64,000 bases of DNA, from NCBI GenBank assembly GCA_016868585.1, contig VGGR01000003.1, positions 1 through 64,000 on the forward strand, written 5' to 3'. Below the pieces are notes generated by a model that searched no databases, had not been told where the DNA came from, and was given only the letters and a program-made list of their open reading frames with translations. The stretch is from Bacteroidota bacterium. GTDB lineage: Bacteria > Bacteroidota > Bacteroidia > Chitinophagales > Chitinophagaceae. Of this stretch, positions 25,037-33,937 are shown in pieces; the stretch's first letter is position 1; every line of letters starts with the position of its first letter. The position numbers were made by a program, and so were the translations under genes.

Positions 25037-26722
25037 ATGAAATCAAGATTTTACCTTCCCCTTCTATTTACTACGCTAAGTGGGTGCACGATTTTTAAAA
25101 GTTCAACCAGTTCAAACAAACTGGAGTCCGGCCTCCGGGAACACGTTTCTTTTTTGGCAGACGACAAACTTGAGGGGCGTAGAACAGGGACCGCAGGAGA
25201 AAAATTAGCGATGAGTTATATAGCTCAGCAGTTTCAAAAAAATGGATTGGAATCCAAGGGGGCAGACCAATATTACCAACCCTTTTTGGTGAATGAAGGG
25301 ATTGAGATGAAAGAGGGAACAACATTAACCATTTCCAAATCTTTCTCAGAAGGGACGGTGGTCACAAAAAAGCTGATAATCAACAAAGATTTTTTTGCAT
25401 TTCCCTACAGCGCCAGCGGTCCCGTAACAGGAACAGCCACAACAGGACTTCACGAAATAGGTTCGCCAAGGCTGGTGGATATAAATGAAGTGCTGGAGGA
25501 CAATTCAAACAATCCGCACTTTGATTTGGCCGGATATATTTATGAATACAGTAAAACCGCAAAAAGCAAAGGGGCCACTTCACTGATTTGGTATAACCCC
25601 GGTAAAAAAGAAGATAAACTAGTTTTTAACGGAAAAGATAAATCGCCTACGGTTGACATCCCTGTTCTTTATCTGAGCAATGCCATACTTAATGAAATAA
25701 CCAAAGAAGACGAAGTGGGGGCTTTTAGTTTTGATGGAACAGTTCAGCTTGGCGAAAAAATGCGTTCGGGCTCTAATGTAATCGGATGGATAGACAACAA
25801 AGCAGCTACCACGGTAATAATTGGTGCGCATTTTGATCATCTTGGCTATGGGGAAGACGGCAACTCCCGCTATGAAAAAAAAGAAGCCGCTATTCACAAT
25901 GGCGCAGATGATAATGCCAGCGGGACAGCAGCACTTATTGAACTATCCAGGATGTTGAAACAATCAGCCGCAAAAACCAACAACTATTTATTTATTGCAT
26001 TTTCCGGTGAGGAGCTGGGGCTGTATGGTTCAAAACACTTTACCGATCACCCCACCATTGAACTCAGCACTGTTAATTATATGATTAATATGGACATGGT
26101 GGGACGAATGAACGACAGCACCCGCTCTGTAACCATTGGTGGATTTGGGACCTCTCCAACCTGGGCCTCTTTGATCAACAAGCCCTTGGCAACCAAAAAC
26201 CAAAAAAATCTCACAATAAAAATTGACTCTAGTGGAGCAGGCCCAAGCGATCATACTTCTTTTTATCGGAAAAACATCCCTGTGCTATTTTATTTTACGG
26301 GGCTACACACCGATTACCATAAACCCTCGGATGATGCAGATAAAATAAACTACAAGGGCATGGTACAAATAGTAAAACACGTTAGTGGAGTGGTGAAAGG
26401 CGCCAATGAAAAAGGAAGGCTGTTGTTTTTAAAAACGCGTGAAACACAAACAACCACCACGGCCAGATTTAGTGTTTCAATGGGAATTATGCCCGATTAC
26501 ACGTATAGCGGAAATGGTGTTCGGGCCGATGGTGTTACCGAGGGAAGAGCCGCACAAAAAGCAGGATTAAAAGCAGGTGATATTGTACTTCAAATAGGCG
26601 ATTACCGAATCAGCTCCATGGAGTCATATATGCAAACGCTGGGTCGATTTAAAAAGGGCGATAAAACAAAATTGATCTATCAGCGCGGGGCGGAACAGTT
26701 TACCGTAGAGATTCAGTTTTGA
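25037..26722 (+). CDS. M28-family aminopeptidase lipoprotein with C-terminal PDZ domain
   Basis: This 561-residue lipoprotein has lipobox LSGC (Cys17). The zinc-peptidase domain contains GAHFDHLGYG (about 262-271), HNGADDNASGTAAL (about 287-300), FSGEELGLYG (about 321-330), INMDMVGRMND (about 348) and HTDYHKPSDDADKINY (about 422), which supply the co-catalytic zinc ligands. An inserted region at about 120-230 resembles a PA domain. The last 80 residues are a PDZ domain (RAAQKAGLKAGDIVLQIGDY). It should remove N-terminal amino acids from peptides outside the cytoplasm. The PDZ domain probably binds peptide C-termini or tunes activity. Confidence 0.9.
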   Translation: MKSRFYLPLLFTTLSGCTIFKSSTSSNKLESGLREHVSFLADDKLEGRRTGTAGEKLAMSYIAQQFQKNGLESKGADQYYQPFLVNEGIEMKEGTTLTISKSFSEGTVVTKKLIINKDFFAFPYSASGPVTGTATTGLHEIGSPRLVDINEVLEDNSNNPHFDLAGYIYEYSKTAKSKGATSLIWYNPGKKEDKLVFNGKDKSPTVDIPVLYLSNAILNEITKEDEVGAFSFDGTVQLGEKMRSGSNVIGWIDNKAATTVIIGAHFDHLGYGEDGNSRYEKKEAAIHNGADDNASGTAALIELSRMLKQSAAKTNNYLFIAFSGEELGLYGSKHFTDHPTIELSTVNYMINMDMVGRMNDSTRSVTIGGFGTSPTWASLINKPLATKNQKNLTIKIDSSGAGPSDHTSFYRKNIPVLFYFTGLHTDYHKPSDDADKINYKGMVQIVKHVSGVVKGANEKGRLLFLKTRETQTTTTARFSVSMGIMPDYTYSGNGVRADGVTEGRAAQKAGLKAGDIVLQIGDYRISSMESYMQTLGRFKKGDKTKLIYQRGAEQFTVEIQF

Positions 26723-26745
26723 TAGAACATTCTTATTGTAGAAGT

Positions 26746-26766
26746 TTGTAGTAGTTTAGACTACAA
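26746..26766. promoter_or_regulatory. Inverted repeat over a probable promoter of the IPExxxVDY gene
   Basis: TTGTAGT (26746-26752) and ACTACAA (26760-26766) form a perfect 7-bp inverted repeat. Its loop contains TAGTTTAG (26752-26759), one mismatch from the -7 box, just upstream of the ATG at 26772. This could be an operator occluding the promoter. Confidence 0.35.
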
Positions 26767-26771
26767 TAGTT

Positions 26772-27218
26772 ATGGCAGAACGCATCCCCAAACAGGTTTT
26801 GGATAATTCATTGATCACCGAGGCATTTTTTGAAGGCACGCGGTTGTTGGGAATTGTAGCCCCTATCCGTGGTTATCAGTTCTGCTGGCATCTCAATAAT
26901 TCAATTGGGCTTGATTTTCGAATCAACGAGCTGGAGATTAAACGGATTTACAAAAAACGACAATACTCCTTTGCGGTATACGAATACAAAGAGCCTACGG
27001 GTTCTCTCGAGCACTATATCTATAATAATAAGTTCGATGGCGAATTTCTGTTGCCCGAATTCAAACACCTTGATTTTTTGTGGCTAATGCGGGAGGACGA
27101 AGTGAGCGATGCATCAATACAACAGACCATCCAAATTATCCGAAACATTCAACCGGTTCAACTAGTAGCCGAACTACCCGTAGAACAAATAAAAAACAAA
27201 GAGAATTTAGTTTTTTAA
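26772..27218 (+). CDS. IPExxxVDY family protein
   Basis: This 148-residue cytoplasmic protein matches a Bacteroidota family named after the motif I-P-E-x-x-x-V-D-Y; here LPEFKHLDF occupies that place (about 93-101), followed by LWLMRED. The N-terminal half has FEGTRLLGIVAP and a FCWHLNNSIGLDF segment. The family has no known function. It sits after the M28 peptidase and converges directly on selD, whose stop follows at 27219. Confidence 0.7.
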   Translation: MAERIPKQVLDNSLITEAFFEGTRLLGIVAPIRGYQFCWHLNNSIGLDFRINELEIKRIYKKRQYSFAVYEYKEPTGSLEHYIYNNKFDGEFLLPEFKHLDFLWLMREDEVSDASIQQTIQIIRNIQPVQLVAELPVEQIKNKENLVF

Positions 27219-28271
27219 CTATCGCCTGACCAATAACGGCACAGCTGATTGCGCAGTGATTTTCCCAATTGGATTGACAAATGCACCGAATCCGTTTACT
27301 TGCAAGAGATCTTGCACTTCTTTCAACGAATCGGGGGCGCAACTGATCAACAACCCACCATTGGTTTGTGGATCGGGAAGCACCGTAAACGCCTCCATCA
27401 CATTCACCCCTCCCTCAAATTTCACCTTACTACTATATGCATTCCAATTACGAGACGTGGCATCAGGGGCAATCCGCTGGCTGATATAAGATTGCAACCC
27501 TTCGATCCGGGGCACTTGGGAATAATTGATAATTGCGCTGCTGCTACTTCCGCCAACCATTTCCAAAACATGTCCCATCAGTCCAAATCCGGTTACATCC
27601 GTCATGGCATTTACTCCTTTTATTTTACCCAGCTCTTCACCAACAGCATTTAGTTGTGTTAACAGTTGATGTAGTGTAATGCGATCGGTTTCTTGCAGCA
27701 AACCTCGTTTTTCGGCAGTGGTGAGAACACCAACACCAAGGGGCTTGGTAAGTAATAACAGATCCTCTGGTTCTGCGGTGTTGTTTTTTTTCAGGTTTTC
27801 CAGCGGAACAATTCCGGTAACCGCCAATCCAAAAAAGGGCTCCGGCGAATCAATACTATGTCCGCCCGCGAGTGGGATCCCGGCTGCGGCACAACTGGCT
27901 CGACCTCCTTCAACCACTTGCTGTGCATACGTTGCCGCAATTTTTTCAACAGGCCAACCCAAAATTGCAATAGCCAACAATGGCTTTCCTCCCATTGCAT
28001 ATACATCGCTGATCGCATTGGCGGCGGCCACTTTCCCAAATAAAAAGGGGTCGTCTACAACGGGGGTAAAAAAATCGGTGGTTGAGATAAGCGCGGTGCC
28101 ATTTCCCAGATCATATATTGCCGCATCGTCATTACTATGATTGCCTACCAATAAATTTTTAGTATCAGGTAACGCAAGATTGGTGTGTAATATTTCTTCC
28201 AACACGTTGGGTGCAATTTTACAACCACAACCTGCGCCATGTGAAAAAGAGGTGAGTTTAATAGTTTCCAT
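27219..28271 (-). CDS. selD: Selenide, water dikinase SelD
   Basis: SelD makes selenophosphate from selenide and ATP. The 350-residue protein begins with SFSHGAGCGCKI, in which Cys15 holds the catalytic Cys/Sec position and Lys18 the essential lysine, so this is the cysteine form. Further motifs: DLGNGTALISTTDFFTP (metal-binding Asp) and GGHSIDSPEPFFGLAV. It follows mnmH by 7 bases on the same strand, so the selenium donor and its tRNA-modifying user are co-expressed. No selA, selB or selC is in the window, so use for selenoproteins is not indicated here. Confidence 0.95.
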   Translation of the reverse strand: METIKLTSFSHGAGCGCKIAPNVLEEILHTNLALPDTKNLLVGNHSNDDAAIYDLGNGTALISTTDFFTPVVDDPFLFGKVAAANAISDVYAMGGKPLLAIAILGWPVEKIAATYAQQVVEGGRASCAAAGIPLAGGHSIDSPEPFFGLAVTGIVPLENLKKNNTAEPEDLLLLTKPLGVGVLTTAEKRGLLQETDRITLHQLLTQLNAVGEELGKIKGVNAMTDVTGFGLMGHVLEMVGGSSSSAIINYSQVPRIEGLQSYISQRIAPDATSRNWNAYSSKVKFEGGVNVMEAFTVLPDPQTNGGLLISCAPDSLKEVQDLLQVNGFGAFVNPIGKITAQSAVPLLVRR

Positions 28272-28278
28272 GTTCGTC

Positions 28279-29319
28279 TTATACTTTTTTTACTTCAAGC
28301 AGCGAGACTACATTGCCCGCACCAGTTTGATTGCTTGGGATTGCAGTTAATAATTTTTCAAGCCCTTCCCGATTTTGCAACGAACGTGCATAGAATTTGT
28401 CGTAATACCGTAATAAAATGGAAAAGCACGCCATTGTATTGTTTTCTTGCAAAAAATCAATGGACTGTTGCGCTTGTTGGTGCCCGAGTTTTTTGGTAAT
28501 ACGCGCTATGGCAGCGGTGACGGCATCCCGATCAAGTTGCCCGTATTCTACCACAATATGTTGAAGTCTTTTTTCAAAAGGGATATCCAAAAAATATACC
28601 GGCGACCTTCGCATAGTGGCCCATAGGTCATTGGGGATATTTACGGTTCCTATGCGTTGCGATTCATCCTCCAGCCAAATTGCAGCAGAATGGTTTGCTT
28701 GTACACAATCCTGCAATGCCCGGGCTAATTTGTTTTCAAATTGTTCTTGCCCAGGTTGAGGCGGAAGGCCAATATTTCCAAAGGCGGAACCCTTGTGACC
28801 CGCCAATGCCTCCAAATCTATCACCCGCTGTCCTTCTTTTTTTACCTGATTTAATAATTCTGTTTTTCCAGAACCCGTATACCCTCCTATCAATTGGAAG
28901 GAGTAATTTTTTTTAAACTGCTCCAACACCCAGTTCCGATAAGCTTTGTATCCTCCGGAAAGTGTATAAATCTTAAATCCATACAGATCCAACAGCCAAC
29001 TAATGACAGCGCTTCGCATACCTCCTCGCCAGCAATGCACCAACAATATTTTACTTCCGTTAGCTATGCGTTCTGCCTCCTGTACACGTTGCTTAAGCGT
29101 GGGACCAAAAAAATCAAGACCAATTTTGATGGCTTCCTCCCTGCTTTTTTGTTTATACGCGGTTCCAACAATTTTTCTTTCCTTGTCTGTGAAAAGAGGA
29201 AATGAGAGTGCGCCCGGAATATGTGCATGGTTGAATTCGCCCGGGCTTCTCACATCTAAAACGGGATGTAATAAGGCGAAAGAAAGAAATTGTTCGATAT
29301 CAATCCGCTGCGCCGGCAT
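28279..29319 (-). CDS. mnmH: tRNA 2-selenouridine synthase MnmH (SelU)
   Basis: MnmH converts 2-thiouridine to 2-selenouridine at wobble U34, via a geranylated intermediate, using selenophosphate. I use the ATG at 29317-29319; a TTG three codons earlier also opens the frame. The N-terminal rhodanese domain carries the catalytic Cys in LLVHCWRGGMRSA, and a P-loop ATPase domain follows (GGYTGSGKTEL, then VIDLEALAGHKGSAFG). 346 residues is normal. It lies between rho and selD on the same strand, 31 bases after rho. Confidence 0.93.
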   Translation of the reverse strand: MPAQRIDIEQFLSFALLHPVLDVRSPGEFNHAHIPGALSFPLFTDKERKIVGTAYKQKSREEAIKIGLDFFGPTLKQRVQEAERIANGSKILLVHCWRGGMRSAVISWLLDLYGFKIYTLSGGYKAYRNWVLEQFKKNYSFQLIGGYTGSGKTELLNQVKKEGQRVIDLEALAGHKGSAFGNIGLPPQPGQEQFENKLARALQDCVQANHSAAIWLEDESQRIGTVNIPNDLWATMRRSPVYFLDIPFEKRLQHIVVEYGQLDRDAVTAAIARITKKLGHQQAQQSIDFLQENNTMACFSILLRYYDKFYARSLQNREGLEKLLTAIPSNQTGAGNVVSLLEVKKV

Positions 29320-29350
29320 ATAAAACAAGGAACCGCAGTCCCCTGTACGT

Positions 29351-30724
29351 TTACCTATTCATTGAAGCTAAAAACTCTTCATTATTCTTGGTGCCCTTCA
29401 TTCGATTTTGCAATTCACGCATCGCTTCCTCGGTATTCATATCGGTAAGAAACACACGAAGCAGATTCATGCGTTGCAGTACGGCCGGATCCAATAGTAA
29501 ATCATCACGACGAGTAGAAGATGAGGTAAGATCGATAGCGGGGTATATGCGTTTGTTGGATAATTTACGATCTAACTGTAGTTCCATATTTCCGGTTCCT
29601 TTGAATTCTTCAAAGATCACCTCATCCATTTTACTACCGGTATCAACCAGGGCGGTAGCGATAATGGTAAGAGAGCCGCCGTTTTCAATTTTGCGGGCCG
29701 CACCAAAAAATTGTTTTGGTTTTTGCATTGCATTTGCTTCCACACCGCCAGACAATACCTTACCAGAAGCGGGAGCCACGGTATTGTGTGCACGTGCTAA
29801 ACGTGTGATGGAATCTAATAGGATCACCACATCGTGTCCGCATTCTACCAGGCGCTTGGCTTTATTGAGCGCCATGGTGGAAACCTTCACGTGTTTTTCG
29901 GCGGGTTCATCAAAAGTTGAAGCAATGACCTCTGCTCGTACACTTCTTTCCATATCCGTAACCTCTTCAGGTCTTTCATCTACCAGCACCACCATCAAAT
30001 AACATTCTGGATGATTGGTCGCAATTGCATTGGCTACTGCTTTCAGCAACATGGTTTTACCCGTTTTGGGTTGTGCCACGATTAATCCACGCTGACCCTT
30101 ACCAATGGGAGTGAACAAATCCATGATACGAGTGGAATAATCAGCATGAGTAGTAAACAGATTTAATTTTTCGAAAGGGAAAAGCGGTGTCAGGTAATCA
30201 AACGGAACGCGATCTCTTACTTCGTCCGGGCTTTTTCCGTTTAACAGATCAACTTTTATAAGGGCAAAGTATTTTTCTCCTTCTTTTGGGGGGCGAACGG
30301 GGCCATAAACAGTATCTCCGCTTTTTAAACCAAAGATCTTGATTTGTGAAGGAGAAACGTATACGTCGTCGGGGGAGGATAAATAATTGTAATCGGAGGA
30401 GCGAAGAAACCCGTATCCATCGGGCATCATTTCCAATACTCCCTCACCCATGATCATACCGTCAAACTCAACGGTAAAAACAGGTTCTTTTCGGGGTACT
30501 GGTACTGGCTGAAAGCGCTGTGGGATATTTTCAACGGGCGCTCCGGGCTCAGGTGTATTTTCTAAAATAGTTTGTGCCAGCAAATCTGTTTTTACAGGAG
30601 TGACCGCTGCCAGCACAGCAGGGGCATCAGCAGTGCTCTTCTCGGGGGTTTTTTCTTCGGGTATGTCTTCTTTACGGGGTCTTCCTCTTCTTTTTGGTTT
30701 GTTTTCGTCGGTAGAAACTGGCAT
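29351..30724 (-). CDS. rho: Transcription termination factor Rho
   Basis: Rho is the hexameric RNA helicase of factor-dependent termination. In the 457 residues a charged, low-complexity N-terminus (1-75) includes RRGRPRK, an AT-hook-like motif. The RNA-binding cold-shock fold follows ([20 protein letters not shown], about 116-135), then the ATPase core: [11 protein letters not shown] (Walker A), [26 protein letters not shown] (Walker B) and the RNA-contacting Q/R loops. Rho in many Bacteroidota has a far longer N-terminal insertion; this one is short. Only one clear intrinsic terminator is visible in the window, consistent with heavy use of Rho. Confidence 0.96.
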   Translation of the reverse strand: MPVSTDENKPKRRGRPRKEDIPEEKTPEKSTADAPAVLAAVTPVKTDLLAQTILENTPEPGAPVENIPQRFQPVPVPRKEPVFTVEFDGMIMGEGVLEMMPDGYGFLRSSDYNYLSSPDDVYVSPSQIKIFGLKSGDTVYGPVRPPKEGEKYFALIKVDLLNGKSPDEVRDRVPFDYLTPLFPFEKLNLFTTHADYSTRIMDLFTPIGKGQRGLIVAQPKTGKTMLLKAVANAIATNHPECYLMVVLVDERPEEVTDMERSVRAEVIASTFDEPAEKHVKVSTMALNKAKRLVECGHDVVILLDSITRLARAHNTVAPASGKVLSGGVEANAMQKPKQFFGAARKIENGGSLTIIATALVDTGSKMDEVIFEEFKGTGNMELQLDRKLSNKRIYPAIDLTSSSTRRDDLLLDPAVLQRMNLLRVFLTDMNTEEAMRELQNRMKGTKNNEEFLASMNR

Positions 30725-30919
30725 TCTTGTTTTTTTAGTGATTGAAATTTGTCGGGGAAAATAGAACGAACAACTCGTTCGGGAGATAAAAGTTAGGTGT
30801 TACTATAGGACTTGAAAAGATGGCCGCAACGGCCGTTTGCTACTGCAATAGTACAGCAAATTCGGGAATCCAAAAAATTTTTTCATTCCTTCTTTGTCAG
30901 CCACTCTGTGTTCAGGACT

Positions 30920-30927
30920 TACCTTTG
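30920..30927 (+). promoter_or_regulatory. -7 box of asnS
   Basis: TACCTTTG matches TAnnTTTG and ends 18 bases before the ATG at 30946. It shows that a longer upstream frame, opening at 30820, is not the real start. Confidence 0.6.
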
Positions 30928-30945
30928 TCTCTAAAGTTTGGGGGC

Positions 30946-32388
30946 ATGTTTAATAACAGGATCAAGATTAAGGAGTTGTTGGCACAGGAACCCGCTGGTC
31001 AGCAGGTTACGGTCATGGGTTGGGTGCGTACTTTTCGCAACAATCAATTTATAGCCCTAAATGATGGGAGCACTAATAATAATCTACAAGTGGTGTTGGA
31101 GTTGGGAAAATTTCCCGAAGAACTTTTAAAAAGAATTACCACATCTGCATCCTTACGGGCACAGGGTGTTATTGAGCCCTCGCTTGGGAAAGGGCAAAAA
31201 CTGGATCTAAAAGCAACCACAATCGAAATACTGGGCGATTCCGATGCAGAGAAATATCCGCTTCAACCCAAAAAGCATTCTTTAGAATTTTTAAGAGAAA
31301 AAACGCACCTGCGTTTTCGTACCAACACCTTTGGTGCGATATTTCGTGTAAGACATACACTAGCATTTGCCGTACATCAGTTTTTCAATCAAAAAGGGTT
31401 TATTTATTTACACACACCCATCATTACCGCCAGTGATGCAGAAGGTGCTGGTGAAATGTTTCGGGTTACTACCTTGCCCATGGATGGGACCGCACCAAAA
31501 AATGAAGAGGGTTCTGTCAACTACAAAGAAGATTTTTTTGGTCGCTCCACCAATTTAACGGTGAGTGGTCAATTGGAGGGCGAATTGGGAGCCACTGCAT
31601 TTGGAGAAATCTATACGTTTGGCCCTACTTTTCGTGCCGAGAACAGCAACACAGCCAGACACCTGGCGGAATTCTGGATGATAGAACCCGAAATGGCATT
31701 CTGTGATCTGGAAGACAACATGAATTTAGCCGAAGAGTTTATCAAGTATATCATTCGCTATGCGATGCAGCATAACGCAGAAGACATGCAATTTTTAGAT
31801 CAGCGCTTATTTGAAGAAGAAAAACAATTGCCACCAGACAAGAGAAGCGAAATGGGACTGTTGGACAAACTCAAGTTTGTAGTCGACAATCAATTTGAAC
31901 GAATCACGTACACGGCAGCAATTGACATCTTACGGCAGAGCAATCACAACAAGAAAAAGAAATTTCAATACGAGATCACAGGATGGGGCATGGATTTGCA
32001 AAGTGAACACGAGCGTTACCTGGTAGAAAAACACTTTAAGAAACCCGTGATCCTTTCCAACTACCCGGCCGCCACCAAAGCATTTTATATGCGCCAAAAT
32101 GAAGATGGTAAAACCGTTGCTGCCATGGACATCCTGGTACCCGGTATTGGAGAAATTGCAGGAGGATCACAACGTGAGGAACGAATGGACCGATTGACCA
32201 CACGTATGAAGGAAATGCATATTCCCGAAGAAGAGTTGTGGTGGTATTTAGATACCCGCCGATTTGGAACCGTACCGCATGCGGGCTTTGGATTGGGTTT
32301 TGAAAGAATGGTACAATTTGTTACCGGCATGAATAACATACGCGATGTGATTGCCTTTCCACGTACACCGGGGAGCGCAGAATTTTAA
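30946..32388 (+). CDS. asnS: Asparaginyl-tRNA synthetase
   Basis: AsnRS charges tRNA-Asn with asparagine. The 480-residue class IIb synthetase starts [12 protein letters not shown] with an N-terminal OB-fold anticodon-binding domain ([20 protein letters not shown], about 21-40). The catalytic domain has motif 1 around [28 protein letters not shown], motif 2 [20 protein letters not shown] and motif 3 [12 protein letters not shown]. The GRSTNL and [11 protein letters not shown] sequences separate it from AspRS. The start is fixed by a -7 box 18 bases upstream. The gene stands alone, divergent from rho. Confidence 0.96.
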   Translation: MFNNRIKIKELLAQEPAGQQVTVMGWVRTFRNNQFIALNDGSTNNNLQVVLELGKFPEELLKRITTSASLRAQGVIEPSLGKGQKLDLKATTIEILGDSDAEKYPLQPKKHSLEFLREKTHLRFRTNTFGAIFRVRHTLAFAVHQFFNQKGFIYLHTPIITASDAEGAGEMFRVTTLPMDGTAPKNEEGSVNYKEDFFGRSTNLTVSGQLEGELGATAFGEIYTFGPTFRAENSNTARHLAEFWMIEPEMAFCDLEDNMNLAEEFIKYIIRYAMQHNAEDMQFLDQRLFEEEKQLPPDKRSEMGLLDKLKFVVDNQFERITYTAAIDILRQSNHNKKKKFQYEITGWGMDLQSEHERYLVEKHFKKPVILSNYPAATKAFYMRQNEDGKTVAAMDILVPGIGEIAGGSQREERMDRLTTRMKEMHIPEEELWWYLDTRRFGTVPHAGFGLGFERMVQFVTGMNNIRDVIAFPRTPGSAEF

Positions 32389-32403
32389 TTATTCCCCAAC
32401 TTC

Positions 32404-33447
32404 TTATTTTCCTTGCTGAAACCTGTGAATACGCGTTGCTATATTCTCGCGAACATTGATATAGTAAAGGTTGATATCACCAATGTGATAATTGCTGGTT
32501 TTATATAAAAAACTCCAGGGAAACCTTGGCTTTTCAGTAAACAAAACACCATGACTGATCTGTGCATCGGCCGGTGTTGGAAATATCTTGTTGAATTTAT
32601 TAAGAACGGCTCCTTTGTTGCGCGATCGTCCTACAACTGTATTATCGGTGGTCCAGCTTATAGGATTGGTAACTAATATAGAATCTCCCCTTGCATTTTC
32701 TTTGGTAACCCCCGGGGTAAGGTACCCTGTTTTAAATGTTCGCCAACTACATACGCAACCAATTTGTTCAGGGGTTGAGCATACCGGAATGGTGGTCAAT
32801 GCTTTTACATGCAAAGGCCAGCCAACTGCGTAAGCGGCGACCAGTTGATTTTGCAGGGGCTTGCCGTCAAAAAATTCCTTTAATAACCAGATGGCATGCA
32901 GTGCACCTTGGCTATGTGCTGCAAGTAATATGGGCCTTCCATTATTAAAATGTTCGAGATAATAGATAAATGCAGTACGAACGTCCTGATACGCCAGTGC
33001 AAGGGCCCGGTTTGACGATGCCGAATCGGCTGCATAAAAATTTCTTATATGTGCTTGTCTGTACCTCGGTGCAAAAATTTGCCCATATTGATTAAATGCG
33101 CTGGCCTGAAACAGGATAGTTGAGTAATCTGTTTTGGCGTTTAAATATGGATCATCAATGGCTGCATTGCCCCGGGCAAAATCCCCCTTGTTGGTAAAAG
33201 TGGTGGGGTGTACAAAAAAAACATCAGCGATGGCAGCCTTGTCTCCATTTCTAAGGGGGGCCGGGATGCTGTCTGATGGGTCTTTTTTCAATGGGTGTGC
33301 AGCCCAATGGTCCAAATTGCTATAGTCGGGCACTCCGGTATCATTACGAAAAGTATATTTTTTACTGTAGGCTTGGTATTTATCTGCACATCCTTGAATT
33401 CCTGAAAAACAGGCAAAAAGCACTAAAAATCGATAAAAATGGGTCAT
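32404..33447 (-). CDS. DUF3089 alpha/beta-hydrolase-like lipoprotein
   Basis: I start this at the ATG 33445-33447 (MTHFYRFLVL, 347 residues) because it gives a lipoprotein signal with GIQGC (Cys20); an upstream frame would put the signal inside the protein. The DUF3089 signature is present: ADVFFVHPTTF (about 77-87), then AFIYYLEHFNNGRPILLAAHSQ with the nucleophile elbow AHSQG, and CVCSWRTF. It is probably an envelope esterase or lipase-like hydrolase of unknown substrate. A near-match -7 box (GATATTTG, 33452-33459, minus strand) precedes the start. Confidence 0.8.
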   Translation of the reverse strand: MTHFYRFLVLFACFSGIQGCADKYQAYSKKYTFRNDTGVPDYSNLDHWAAHPLKKDPSDSIPAPLRNGDKAAIADVFFVHPTTFTNKGDFARGNAAIDDPYLNAKTDYSTILFQASAFNQYGQIFAPRYRQAHIRNFYAADSASSNRALALAYQDVRTAFIYYLEHFNNGRPILLAAHSQGALHAIWLLKEFFDGKPLQNQLVAAYAVGWPLHVKALTTIPVCSTPEQIGCVCSWRTFKTGYLTPGVTKENARGDSILVTNPISWTTDNTVVGRSRNKGAVLNKFNKIFPTPADAQISHGVLFTEKPRFPWSFLYKTSNYHIGDINLYYINVRENIATRIHRFQQGK

Positions 33448-33514
33448 AATGTTGCAAATATCGGCTAAAACATGATAAAAAGAGCAAAATAAATAAAAAA
33501 ACAAAAAATAATAG

Positions 33515-33533
33515 TACTATGTAATGCATAGTA
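33515..33533. promoter_or_regulatory. Palindromic operator candidate for PadR autoregulation
   Basis: TACTATG (33515-33521) and CATAGTA (33527-33533) are a perfect 7-bp inverted repeat around TAATG. It ends 14 bases before the -7 box of the padR-pspC operon, overlapping the -33 region. PadR regulators bind palindromes of this kind (ATGT/ACAT-type half-sites) and commonly repress themselves, and the core here contains ATGTAATGCAT. Confidence 0.5.
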
Positions 33534-33547
33534 TCATATATTCACAT

Positions 33548-33555
33548 TATCTTTG
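33548..33555 (+). promoter_or_regulatory. -7 box of the padR-pspC operon
   Basis: TATCTTTG, an exact TAnnTTTG match, ends 23 bases before the padR ATG at 33579. The palindrome at 33515-33533 lies directly upstream. Confidence 0.6.
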
Positions 33556-33578
33556 CACAAGCAACTACAAGCTTTAAT

Positions 33579-33920
33579 ATGAATATCGACAACACACAAA
33601 GCCAAATGCGTAAGGGGATTTTGGAATTTTGCATCCTCTCTGTTATCAAAAGAGGAGAATCCTACCCCGGGGACATAGTGGATGAAATGCGTGCGTCCGG
33701 GTTTCAGATCCTGGAAGGAACGCTTTATCCGCTTTTGACCCGACTCAAAAATGCAGAAATGCTCAGCTATCGCTGGGTTGAAAGCCCTACGGGCCCACCT
33801 CGCAAGTATTTTTCACTGACCGAAAAAGGGCAGCTTTTTTACAAGGACCTGGATCGTACCTGGGAGGCGCTCTCCTTTGCAGTAAATAAAATAATTAGTC
33901 CTAAACCCACCAACCTTTAA
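33579..33920 (+). CDS. PadR-family transcriptional regulator
   Basis: This 113-residue winged-helix protein of the short PadR subfamily has RKGILEFCILSVIKRGESYP (about 11-30) as the first helices and FQILEGTLYPLLTRLKNAEML (about 45-65) as the recognition helix, with the wing at GPPRKYFSLTEKG (about 76-88). It is followed after 17 bases by a PspC-domain protein, a standard Bacteroidota pair, and should control its own operon through the palindrome upstream of the promoter. The ligand or stress signal is unknown. Confidence 0.9.
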   Translation: MNIDNTQSQMRKGILEFCILSVIKRGESYPGDIVDEMRASGFQILEGTLYPLLTRLKNAEMLSYRWVESPTGPPRKYFSLTEKGQLFYKDLDRTWEALSFAVNKIISPKPTNL

Positions 33921-33937
33921 TAATAAACAGTTGTACT

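Noticed and set aside
24915-25046. 44-residue N-terminal extension of FeoB
   Set aside because: A perfect -7 box lies inside it, and the G domain starts just after the GTG at 24914 as in other FeoB proteins.
29388-30002. Long plus-strand open frame opposite rho
   Set aside because: It is a codon-bias shadow of rho, with a Ser/Arg/Thr-rich translation and no promoter.
30820-30945. N-terminal extension of AsnRS
   Set aside because: It would span the -7 box at 30920-30927 and has no resemblance to the OB-fold start of the family.
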